From contig NC_064034.1 of the NCBI RefSeq assembly GCF_932526225.1, forward strand, positions 1,846,001 through 1,910,000: a stretch of DNA of 64,000 nt, written 5' to 3'. Below the pieces are notes generated by a model. It searched no databases. It worked only from the letters and a program-made list of their open reading frames with translations, and had not been told where the DNA came from. A program made the position numbers and the translations under genes. This document shows positions 1-30,166 of the stretch, one piece after another (the stretch's first letter is position 1; every line of letters starts with the position of its first letter). The stretch is from Nematostella vectensis (lineage: Eukaryota; Cnidaria; Anthozoa; Actiniaria; Edwardsiidae).

Positions 1-509
1 CATGCATTAGCTCAGTGGGCATGGCTAATAAGACTTGTTCACTATTGGGTCACGTGCATAAGCTCATTGGGCATGGCTAGTAAGCCTTGTTCACTATTGG
101 GTCACGTGCATTCAGTGGGCGTGGCTAGTAAGCCTTGTTTACTATTGGGTCACGTGCATTCAGTGGGCATGGCTAGTAAGCCTTGTTCACTATTGGGTCA
201 CGTGCATTCAGTGGGCATGGCTAGTAAGCCTTGTTCACTATTGGGTCACGTGCATTCAGTGGGCGTGGCTAGTAAGCCTTGTTCACTATTGGGTCACGTG
301 CATAAGCTCATTGGGCATGGCTAGTAAGCCTTGTTCACTATTGGGTCACGTGCATTCAGTGGGCGTGGCTAGTAAGCCTTGTTCACTATTGGGTCACGTG
401 CATTGGCTCAGTGGGTATGTCTAGAAAGCCTTGTTCACTATTGGGTCGCGTGCATAAGCTCATTGGGCATGGCTAGTAAGCCTTGTTCACTATTGGGTCG
501 CGTGCATAA
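1..509. repeat. Minisatellite, about 48-bp unit, about 10 copies
   Basis: Tandem units contain the core GCCTTGTTCACTATTGGGTC followed by a CACGTG-containing link. Units alternate between a short form with 'ATTCAGTGGGC' and a longer form with 'AAGCTCATTGGGC'. The array lies downstream (minus-strand sense) of LRGUK exon 16 and so is probably intronic. Its link to a splice junction cannot be judged because the next exon is off the left edge. The 85-codon open frame across it is a by-product of the repeat. Confidence 0.9.
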
Positions 510-632
510 CAACCATGAACTCGTCTTCTGACTCTGGTCTAGAAGTTCTTAGCTATTTGCTATTCAAAGTCTTTTCAGAGAGATGTTTCCATGTTCATGT
601 TATACATCACGTAAATCTCTCCTGTGTCTAAC

Positions 633-3600
633 CTGAGTTGATGGCCATGTCGAAGAAGCCAGGGTTATCTCTGTGTTTACTTAGATACATCTCGACTCTG
701 TCAATAGCGTGGGTGATCTGAGCCTCAGAGTAGTAGCCAAGCTCCTGCATCCTACCCTCATGTGCCTGAGAAATCATAACGAGTTTCAAGGCCTTCATAC
801 CCCTGTTTAATCCATGGAATCAATCAATCCCGAACAGACTTGATTCTATGCTTTGAGGAAGCTCAAACCGTATAAAGATGCTTTTGAGCCCTGTCATCAG
901 AACACTTTTTCTGTGAATTCTTTATACTTGTTTCTTAACACTTTCGCACCCCTACAAACCTCACGTATCGTACCTTGCGATTTATTGGGACCACCAGCAC
1001 ATACCGAGGCTCGAAGTACGTGTTTTTGAAACTCAGCACGCCCTGAAAAGAGGTTTAGCAAAACTCAGTTGAAAGATGACAAATACATGACTTACATTTT
1101 AAACTGTATCTTGATGATTGGGAAAGGGGTATGTGTAGTCATAAACTATCATATGGATGGATAGTATTTGTAGGAGTGTGTGAAGTCATAGCTATCATAT
1201 GAATGGATAGTATTTTACGACCCTTTAATAAAAAATGACCTACTTTTTTGTAGGAGTCACCCTGTGCACCCCCCTCCCCACCACCACTGTGTAAGTTCCT
1301 TTTTTACTACTCTACAGTTCAATGTCAAGAAGGGGTTACTGGCTTTACTGTAGCATACATTTGCATCTATTTATTATTTCTACTAAGAGTGAAGATGATT
1401 TAGTACCTCAAGCTCCATGGTGAAGACAGCAGCTAGACCTTCCCTGGCAACACATTCAACAGCCTCACGCGTCACACCGTACAGAAAGCCGCCCACCTGA
1501 CATGTCTCCAGGAACAGACCCTGTCATCACAAGGCATTATCGTCAACCCCCATAAGAGACTCTGTCATCACAAGGCATTATGGTCAATCCCCATAACAGA
1601 CCCTGTCATCACAAGGCATTATGGTCAATCCCCATAACAGACTCTGTCATCACAAGGCATTATGGTCAATCCCCATAACAGACTCTGTCATCACAAGGCA
1701 TTATGGTCAATCCCCATAACAGACCCTGTCATCACAAGGCATTATGGTCAATCCCCATAACAGACCCTGTCATCACAAGGCATTATGGTCAATCCCCATA
1801 ACAGACCCTGTCATCACAAGGCATTATGGTCAATCCCCATAACAGACCCTGTCATCACAAGGCATTATGGTCAATCCCCATAACAGACCCTGTCATCACA
1901 AGGCATTATGGTCAATCCCCATAACAGACCCTGTCATCACAAGGCATTATGGTCAATCCCCATAACAGACCCTGTCATCACAAGGCATTATGGTCAACCC
2001 CCATAACAGACCCTGTCATCACAAGGCATAATGGGTCAATCCCCATAACAGACCCTGTCATCACAAGGCATTATGGTCAATCCCCATAACAGACCCTGTC
2101 ATCACAAGGCATTATGGTCAATCCCCATAACAGACCCTGTCATCACAAGGCATTATGGTCAACCCCCATAACAGACCCTGTCATCACAAGGCATAATGGT
2201 CAATCCCCATAACAGACCCTGTCATCACAAGGCATTATGGTCAATCCCCATAACAGACCCTGTCATCACAAGGCATTATCGTCAACCCCCATAACAGACC
2301 CTGTCATCACAAGGCATTATGGTCAATCCCCATAACAGACCCTGTCATCACAAGGCATTATGGTCAACCCCCATAACAGACCCTGTCATCACAAGGCATT
2401 ATGGTCAATCCCCATAACAGACCCTGTCATCACAAGGCATTATGGTCAACCCCCATAACAGACCCTGTCATCACAAGGCATTATGGTCAATCCCCATAAC
2501 AGACCCTGTCATCACAAGGCATTATGGTCAATCCCCATAACAGACCCTGTCATCACAAGGCATTATGGTCAATCCCCATAACAAACCCTGTCATCACAAG
2601 GCATTATGGTCAATCCCCTTAACATGGCACAATTTAAACCACTGAGAAGGAAAGGTGATCAAAGCAAACGAAAGGTTAAGTAAATAAATATACTGACCGA
2701 CATGACTCCATGTTCAAACTCCTCTTTATTCACAAAGAAATAATCCTGACCATGCTCTTCCTTCTTGCGCGGTGGACGTGTGGTATGCGACACTCTTCAA
2801 ATAAAAGATACTTACATAAACAAGGGGAGAAAAAAAGGACAATCAAACCACCCTAACATTCCTCCAAGTCTTATTATTGAGATTTTGAGGGTTTTTTTGC
2901 ACTCTACCAACAATTTTCAGATGTTAACCCCATCTCAATCATCCATCCTGCTGTACTTTCTGATTGGTCAATGCATGTGTCTTTTGGCATACTATGTTTA
3001 GATGGTGTCATAGTGTCACCAAAAAAAATTCAAGGATTGTAGATGGAATGCCTGATCTAGTTTATCGCCTGGGCATAATAACCTTGGGTTCACAGAATAC
3101 TCAAAATTGCAATAATTGTTTACATACTATAGAAATAATTATTTTCTTTTCAATAACACATGCAGACACATAAGTTCCTATTTAGGTTTTGGAGTTCTTT
3201 AAACTTACCCAATTCCAAAGAAGTCTGGGAACTCCTGACAAAGGCGTCTTGCCAGGTGTCTTTTGCCTGCACCACTTGGTCCACACAGGATCAGCATAGG
3301 GTAGGGTGTGTCCACACTAGGTAGGGTACTTTAAATGGGATATTATATCAGTACACAGCATAGGGTAGGGTGTGTACACACTAGGGAGGGTACTGTAAAT
3401 GGGAATATTATATCAGTACACAGCATAGGGTAGGTTGTGTCCACACTAGGTAGAGTACTGTACATAGAATATTATATCAGTACACAGCATAGGGTAGGGT
3501 GTGTCCACACTAGGTAGGGTACTTTAAATGGGATATTATATCAGTACACAGCATAGGGTAGGGTGTGTCCACACTAGGTAGGGTACTTTAAATGGGATAT

Positions 3601-6600
3601 TATATCAGTACACAGCATAGGGTAGGGTGTGTACACACTAGGGAGGGTACTGTAAATGGGGATATTATATCAGTACACAGTATAGGGTAGGGTGTGTCCA
3701 CACTAGGTAGGGTACTGTAAATGGGATATTATATCAGTACACAGCATAGGGTAGGGTGTATCCACACTAGGGAGGGTACTGTACATAGAATATTATATCA
3801 GTACACAGCATAGGGTAGGGTGTGTACACACTAGGGAGGGTACTGTAAATGGGATATTATATCAGTACACAGCATAGGGTAGGGTGTGTCCACACTAGGT
3901 AGGGTACTGTAAATGGGAATATTATATCAGTACACAGCATAGGGTAGGGTGTGTCCACACTAGGGAGGGTACTGTAAATGGGATATTATATCAGTACACA
4001 GCATAGGGTAGGGTGTGACCACACTAGGGAGGGTACTGTAAATGGGATATTATATCAGTACACAGCATAGGGTAGGGTGTGTCCACACTAGGGAGGGTAC
4101 TGTAAATGGGAATATTATATCAGTACACAGCATAGGGTAGGGTGTGTCCACACTAGGGGGGTACTGTAAATGGGAATATTATATCAGTACACAGCATAGG
4201 GTAGGGTGTGTACACACTAGGTAGGGTACTGTAAATGGGATATTATATCAGTACACAGCATAGGGTAGGGTGTGTCCACACTAGGTAGAGTACTGTACAT
4301 AGAATATTATATCAGTACACAGCATAGGGTAGGGTGTGTCCACACTAGGGGGGTACTGTAAATGGGATATTATATCAGTACACAGCATAGGGTAGGGTGT
4401 GTCCACACTAGGTAGAGTACTGTAAATGGGATATTATATCAGTACACAGTATAGGGTAGGGTGTGTCCACACTAGGGGGGTACTGTAAATGGGAATATTA
4501 TATCAGTACACAGCATAGGGTAGGGTGTGTACACACTAGGTAGAGTACTGTAAATGGGATATTATATCAGTACACAGTATAGGGTAGGGTGTGTCCACAC
4601 TAGGGGGGTACTGTAAATGGGAATATTATATCAGTACACAGTATAGGGTAGGGTGTGTCCACACTAGGGGGGTACTGTAAATGGGAATATTATATCAGTA
4701 CACAGCATAGGGTAGGGTGTGTCCACACTAGGGGGGTACTGTAAATGGGATATTATATCAGTACACAGCATAGGGTAGGGTGTGTCCACACTAGGTAGGG
4801 TACTGTAAATGGGAATATTATATCAGTACACAGCATAGGGTAGGGTGTGTACACACTAGGTAGAGTACTGTAAATGGGATATTATATCACAACACAGTAT
4901 AGGGTAGGGTGTGTCCACACTAGGGAGGGTACTGTAAATGGGATATTATATCAGTACACAGCATAGGGTAGGGTGTGTACACACTAGGTAGAGTACTGTA
5001 AATGGGATATTATATCAGTACACAGCATAGGGTAGGGTGTGTCCACACTAGGTAGGGTACTGTACATAGAATATTATATCAGTACACAGCATAGGGTAGG
5101 GTGTGTCCACACTAGGGAGGGTACTGTAAATGGGAATATTATATCAGTACACAGCATAGGGTAGGGTGTGTACACACTAGGGAGGGTACTGTAAATGTGA
5201 ATATTATATCAGTACACAGCATAGGGTAGGGTGTGTCCACACTAGGGAGGGTACTGTACTGTGCTGGCTGGTACACTTAACTATCATATATAAATGGTAC
5301 ACTTAACTATCATATATAAATGGTACACTTAACTATCATATATAAATGGTACACTTAACTATCATATATAAATGGTACACTTAACTATCATATATAAATG
5401 GTACACTTAACTATCATATATAAATGGTACACTTACCTATCATATATAGTCACTGGCTGCAAAAGAGACCTAACGACATGAAGCATATGATCACGTGCTG
5501 CGACGACCTCCATTGGAGGACTGTACATGTTCATTGCAGCAATCTGAAAACAAAATCAACCAAAGAAATGAGGATCCATCGCCCAGAGACAAGAATATTG
5601 AGTTTAAAACCCCACCTTCTCTTCTGGGGTAACTTTTGACTTGTCCAGTTCAAGAAGAGTTTGAATCCTGAACAGCAGAGACAGTCGATAGTCTGGCAAA
5701 CTCTGAAAAACAATTCATAATAATGACATATGTTTGTTTGTTAGATGAAGGAATGCAAGAAGCAAGGGTGTTCCAAACTCCAAATAGGCTTTAAAAGGAA
5801 GGTTTACACAATTAAATAAAGGTTTAAGGTAGTTCTGATTTCGGAACATGTGTTTGTCTTGGTTGAGGGAGCTATGACTGGCTTGGGGTATAAATACTGT
5901 AGAGTGATTCTGGTGACAGATCTACCTGTATTGGGTTACTCTGCAGATTCAGGTTCCTCAGCAGCTTTAGCTCTCTGATGTATCGTACCTCAGCAATGTC
6001 AATAATCTGAGAAAACAGCACAGTATTGGGGGTTATAGGTATTATGTATCCGGCTCGGTTAAAAGCCCAATAATAGAATTGTGGGTATTGTTAGTCTTAT
6101 AACCCCAGATATTCCAGAATTTGAAAAGCTTTGATGAGGTTCAGTCAATGTAGTGATAGATCAGGTAAATGTATTCCTCCTTATCAAGGCTGGTAAGAAC
6201 AGTGCAGGGGATAAGTATTTTATTACCTGGTTTTCCTGCAAATCAACTTCTTGGAGCATTGGGTGGCCCTGCAGCCCTTTCATACTCCTGATGCAGTTGG
6301 ATGCCAAGTTCAGTTTCTGCCCAATGAAAAGCACACTCAAAATTATTTTGGACTCCATAATGTACAGAGTTAGTCATTGATGCAAGAAATGTCAGAGTGA
6401 CCTTACTTGAAGGGTTTTCAGTGTCTCCAGGTTTTCAATCTTTTTAATATTGTTATGACTCTGAAAAATAACAGCAAAATGTCACTTCCAGAGCGATGTC
6501 GGTAGCCCTGCTTTGTACTCAACAAACCTGACCGTGACTAAATTCCTGTCAAGGGCATTGCTACTGTACCTGTGTATACCAATAAGTTGGCATATCTAAT

Positions 6601-9045
6601 TAAGCACAATCTGTTATGTAGTGAGTCACATACCAAATCCAATACGTGTAATAAGAGATTTTCCAGGTTTGCAATTCTCTCAACTCTGTTGTGCATCAAA
6701 AGCAGATGAGACAGCTTGTGGCATCCAGACAACCCCTGGATTTCTGTTATTTTATTATCTGCTCAAAGGTTAAGCAACTTTTGTACAGTACTTTTATCAG
6801 GGTTATACAAATCAACAATGGGTTCATACATAATTTATTTATTTATTTATTTATTTAACTTTGTCCACTATAAATTAATTAAATTACACAAAAGTACAAA
6901 TAGTAGACTGGGACACCACAAACAGCATAACCGATTACTGTGGGCCCCCCTACCCTAGGGCATAAAAAAGGCCTATTCTTAAGGAAGAGTCACATAACAT
7001 CACATCATTTTGTATATGCTGTACAGTCTCTATACCTTGTACTGTACCATTTCCATTGCAAATTCTGCCATGTATCACTACTATAAGACCTACATCTAAT
7101 GACCAGTTCTTGCATTTGTACACATATGCAACACAAGGCCAATGTCACAAACCTTTGAGCTGTTATTTATACAGTACATAAAGAGGTCTTTTGTATGTAT
7201 GTATGTGAGGGACATATGGCTTTGAGGTGAAAACTAAAGCATATATTCAGGATAAAAGGATACAGTTCAAGTTAAGTTTGACAAGTGAGTGGTGTAGCGA
7301 GAGGTCGGGGAGCTCCTCTACCTCATTATGAGACAAATTCACCTCCTAAAAAACACAAGCAATAAATGATAATTATACTATAGATACATACTCTTGATCT
7401 ATGGCTCAAAGGGAGATGGGTGGTTTATTGTATATGATGGTTATGCCCACCTTCAAAATAAAAATAAAAATTTATAACATTGGAAACATAATGTGCTTTC
7501 TTTCTTAGTTCATAAACAGCTCCACACTCCTGTCCCTTGGACACTCGTAATTTGTGCACTCTGATTGGTCAAAGGGCCAATTTTTATTAGAGGAAACACA
7601 CACGCTGGCATCAGCATGCTCCCCAAAACTTGATTGTAATGAAAGAAAACATTTTCATTGTGTTGTATAAAACAAATAAATCTCATTTTTTGTGCATCTG
7701 TCCTCTACATCAGTCATGCAACTCCACTGGGTCTCATTGCTTAGTTTTTTCGTTTACAATATGATGTACTGTGACATCATCTTTGCATCTATTAGCAATT
7801 AGAGGACGGACCCATGCAAAAATTAGATCTTTTTGTTAATTCTGAAATGTGAGCTAGGATTCGTGACCTACCCTTAGCGCCAGGGGCGGTGTGAAGTCAA
7901 GAACTGTTGTGAGCTTATTATGGGAGACATCAAGTGTGATCAGGTTTGGCATGTTACCCAAAGCTGTCAAATCTACAAACAAAGGAAGAGCCATAATAAG
8001 TATTGCTTGGGGTGACTGCTTGGTTTGACAGTATTATCAGTTTACCTGTAAGGGAGTTATGAGACAATATTACAGTCTGCAGATGCACATAGTCTCCAAG
8101 AGGTGTAATGTCAGTCAGGTCAGAACCCTGAAAGAAGCAGAAAATGATAATATTAAATAAAAACACAGCACATTTGGTCATTTTTATCTAATGATACATA
8201 GATTGTATTTAATAGCTAAAATAAATAGAAGTACAATTATTGCATATGAAGATCATAAGGATACAGTTTTATATTCCTGAATCTATAAAATGTACCAGTT
8301 ATCTGGATTCATAGATTTTATTCAAGTTAATCTTACTGAACAGTTGGATATAATGATTGATTCTTACCGGCAAGAAGAGAGTAAGGTAGACTTGCATTGT
8401 ACCATCAGCTGAGCGACCAAGCTGTGACAAGCCACCAGCAATCTTGTCATCATTCAGGCCTCCCTCATATTCCTGGCAAATCTATCAAAGGGAACAAAAG
8501 TAGAGTTACTTCCATTATAACAATAATATAACTATAAAAATATAAATTAAAAAAGATACTCAAAACACTTTTTAGAAATACTTGCAAGAATTTGGAGGAA
8601 TTTTACATGGATAGGAATACTTCTGTCATTTGAATTCTTAGATAAATACATTCAGGTATCACGGGCTCAAAATCACCCTTTCTTCCGATAGGGCATACAT
8701 ATACAGTGTACATAGGTACGAGACATCATTGCCAGATTTGCTTGATAGTGGCATTTATATAATTCAAGTTAAAGTTAAAGAAAACTAAGTTTTTGAATTA
8801 AAATCCATATTTTTTTACAACGCTGACTATCTCACCGTTTCCTCCTCTTCCCCATCAGCCTTGCTTTCCGCGATCTCTGCTCTGCTCGTCTGTTCCTCGG
8901 TTTGTTGTTGTACGGGGGAAATCGGATCAACATTCACTTCCCCGGTATTTGGTGGCTCACTGAGACCCGATGCGGTATTTTGTGGCCCTCCTGAAACCGG
9001 AGTTTCACTCTTACTTGCGTTCTTATCTTCTTCCTTCACGGTCAT
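633..9045 (-). CDS. LRGUK: Leucine-rich repeat and guanylate kinase domain protein (LRGUK), 3' end off the window
   Basis: Sixteen exons on the minus strand (high to low): 9045-8836, 8481-8368, 8127-8046, 7972-7872, 7345-7264, 6758-6634, 6460-6407, 6316-6227, 6006-5926, 5702-5616, 5543-5437, 3316-3209, 2794-2698, 1520-1407, 1042-974, 792-633. All junctions keep phase with GT-AG sites. Residues 1-70 are acidic and Ser/Glu-rich. Residues about 110-313 carry leucine-rich repeats of the form LxxLxLxxNxI (for example LDVSHNKLTTV and LNLQSNPIQ). From about residue 378 there is a guanylate-kinase fold with P-loop GPSGAGK (3262-3282) and VSHTTRPPR, the GMP-site region. The last exon ends FDMAINS at a weak GTTAGA donor, so the gene continues left; at least 560 residues are present. 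Vertebrate LRGUK acts in sperm acrosome and axoneme assembly; a ciliary role here is inference. The exon 16 acceptor (792 versus 802) was chosen because only 792 stays in frame. Confidence 0.9.
1515..2625. repeat. 41-bp minisatellite seeded on the LRGUK exon 14 acceptor, about 27 copies
   Basis: The unit contains ACAGACCCTGTCATCACAAG and then GCATTATGGTCAATCCCCAT. In minus-strand sense each copy reads TGATGACAG/GGTCTGTT, which is the real exon 14 splice acceptor (exon begins GGTCTGTTCC at 1520) with its first exon bases. The array fills almost all of the intron between exons 14 and 13 (1521-2697). Copies differ mainly at TCAATCCCC versus TCAACCCCC and at a few single bases. Confidence 0.95.
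3300..5268. repeat. Minisatellite of about 62-64 bp seeded on the LRGUK exon 12 acceptor, about 31 copies
   Basis: Each unit holds CAGCATAGGGTAGGGTGTGT and then CCACACTAGGGAGGG. In minus-strand sense this is CCTAG/TGTGGACACACCC, identical to the acceptor and first coding bases of LRGUK exon 12 (boundary 3316/3317), the exon with the P-loop. Units vary at TAGGG/TAGAG/GGGGG and at GTCC/GTAC. The array occupies nearly the whole intron up to the next, donor-derived array. Confidence 0.95.
5269..5450. repeat. 26-bp minisatellite seeded on the LRGUK exon 11 donor, 7 copies
   Basis: Units read TGGTACACTTAACTATCATA plus TATAAA. The last copy overlaps the end of exon 11 and reads CACTTACCTATC, which in minus-strand sense is GATAG/GTAAGT, the true donor at 5437/5436. 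The other copies read GATAGTTAAGT, so the donor GT has become TT in every intronic copy. Confidence 0.92.
6834..6975. repeat. (TTTA)n tract and probable dispersed-repeat tail
   Basis: A short TTTA microsatellite (about 6834-6856) is followed by an AT-rich stretch and GACTGGGACACCACAAACAG. The layout resembles the 3' tail of a dispersed retroelement, but no coding sequence is present. It lies in an LRGUK intron. Confidence 0.35.
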
Positions 9046-9516
9046 ATCGAAGAACCGAAGAGTTCGCTGTAAAAAAGTTTAAAAACGCTACAGAATTTGT
9101 CTTCACTTGACCAAACTGGCCGCCATTTTGTTTGTAGTGCCTGGCAACCAACACTCGAATCCAGACTCTTTGACTAACTTGCACCAAAGGTAACCCATTT
9201 TTTAAGGCTTCTAAAAGGGCATCAAATTCTACAAAATGAATAAAAAAATAGTCCAGCAAATAGATCTAGGGGATGTTTTATGTGAAACCTAGTTTCAAAA
9301 TCTTTTTCATCCTTGCTCTTTTTTATGTCAAAACATGACTCCCGTGTGTAACACAGGTATCCCGAAGATGACCAGCGGTCTCACACCAGCAGTTGAGGAA
9401 ATGGCGGACCAAATGACAACGTTTGGGCTCTAAACCCGAAATTTAAAATACAGCAAGGCCACTAGTTTTGGATTTACTGCACAGGAAAAAGGTTCTCATC
9501 TTAACTCGCAGCCAAT
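9046..9516. promoter_or_regulatory. Bidirectional promoter region between LRGUK and TMEM209
   Basis: The start codons of LRGUK (9045, minus) and TMEM209 (9517, plus) are 471 bp apart and divergent. The stretch holds two ATGGCGG elements, at about 9118-9130 (minus-strand sense CAAAATGGCGGCC) and at 9398-9409 (plus-strand GAAATGGCGGAC). They match the YY1-type motif common in TATA-less divergent promoters. I see no clear TATA box. Promoter function is inferred from position and motif only. Confidence 0.6.
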
Positions 9517-28277
<18,761 letters not shown>

Positions 28278-28945
28278 GCACATCCAGTGGGATACTCGAC
28301 TGCGTCTATTGCGTGACATGGTCACGATCTGGCTCTAACAGATGGTCACGTTACACTACCACGACCTTACTCATGAGTCAATGCTAGTTATCCCAAAGAC
28401 TCTAGGCTAGCATACTCCGGCCAAGTGATTATGGTTGATCTTTCTCTTTACTCAAGTCTCATGCTGCTTCATTTTAAAATATATTTTGTATCGCGTTCAC
28501 TATTTTGTTTACTGTGGAACTTTTAGCAAATAACTGAATAACGCTGGAACTCGACGTTACTGTATATTAACTAGGTTGTATTTCTGAATTATATGTTTTT
28601 CTATATAAGCAGTTTAAGCGTGTGCCTTATTATTTTTCGCGCCGTCATGTGCTTTTATACCTCCATTAGGGATCGACTATTTGACCAATCTCATTCCCAG
28701 AGCCCACGTACCCTTATGCCAGCGGCTAGGTAAAGTCTCTGGGATAATCAATTGTTGGGGCGATTCTAATTGGCTCTCAAACCTGCTTCAGTGAGCATGC
28801 GCAAATGAAACGGAAGTGAATAGAACCAATGATTTCCGTAAATGGTCAAATGACCAGGTTTGGGACCATCGAATACTTATCGCAGAGCTCGATGTGTGAA
28901 GCTCTTGCAAACAGCAAGAGCTTAAGTATACGATAAATCCTGGCC

Positions 28946-29161
28946 TTGTTGCCACGGATGGCCTACCAACTAGTCCCGCCGATGGATAGAATTAGCAGGC
29001 ATATGAATAGCCAAAGCTACAACGTACCACCTTCAAGAACTATCACAAAAAAATCGTTCTTCCCGCGGACCATCAGGGATTGGAACTGTCTGCCGGAGCT
29101 AACTGCAAGGGCAGCCAGTCTTAACGCTTTTAAGAAAGCAAGCGAACTATTATTGCATTGA
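28946..29161 (+). mobile_element. Fragment of non-LTR retrotransposon reverse transcriptase (C-terminal tail)
   Basis: An open frame of about 71 codons holds NVPPSRTITKKSFFPRTIRD then WNCLPE, the conserved end of jockey/CR1-type reverse-transcriptase proteins (SFFPRTIRDWN.LP). No catalytic domain, endonuclease or intact 5' part is seen, so this is a dead 3' scrap. It lies between TMEM209 and receptor gene A. The remaining DNA of 28,278-30,166 shows no gene I can support. Confidence 0.75.
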
Positions 29162-30166
29162 CTTTTGTAACTTTACTTTCATATTTTTATACTTTTGTAT
29201 TTTTGTTATTATCGTTTTTGTTGACATTTTAATACGTCATAAGAATCTTCGCATAGAAGGAGATGAGGTTATATGGAAGAAGTACTTACCAGACAGTCTT
29301 CTCATTTCCGGCATCCGATTTGCGAGTTACAAATTTACCATATGTATATATTTATTTTGCTAATAATTTGGCGTCCATAACAACCCAATATCGCACCATT
29401 CGAGGTGGTAAAAAACAATCTAAGCTCACTTTTTTTTATTAAGATCCTACAAAACAAAAAAATTTGGCCAAAAATAGCTGATGCCAATTGCTATATCTTA
29501 CAGAAGTAGAAGGGCTCGGATAACTATTATTTATATGGCTACTGTAAATATTAAACAAGATTCCTTGCTTCCACGGGCTCGATCCTATACTTAAATGTTC
29601 CGGCTATCAATTTCCCCATGACGTACGGGCTGAGTTATTTAGCAATGATTATCCTACGGTTATTGGTAGGAAAAACTGCTAAATGAGCGGTTGTTAATAT
29701 CAGTATAGTCTTAGATTTGTTAATATCAATTGCCTTCTAGCACTAAGGTGACCTACTAAATAATGTCTGCATTTTAGACGTTGTCCTAATCGTAAACAAA
29801 TCATAATTATGTCTTTTTAGTGTTGAGGACTTCTTCATCTTTACATCATACTTATTCACCCTCATCGCCTTAATCACCCTTAAATCAATCGACCGTTTAT
29901 TCCAAACCTCATTTACAACTTGCAATACAGCGATGCATGATCACTGTTGAAATTGATCTCAAGCTGTGCTTTATGATGCAAAATAATAAATCGATCACAA
30001 AATCATTCCATAACTTTTATGTCTCTGTGATAGGTATGATAGACTGTCAGAATCTAATCGTCCTTGCAATCAAAATTCAGTAGTTCTCGGTGAATTAGCT
30101 ATGTGTAAAAGTCAAGACACATCCAAGACAATTTAAAATATTTTTATCTATTGCGTCTGACTCGGA

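Noticed and set aside
1515-2625. A possible CRISPR-like array
   Set aside because: Repeats are directly adjacent with no unique spacers and the sequence is a eukaryotic intron.
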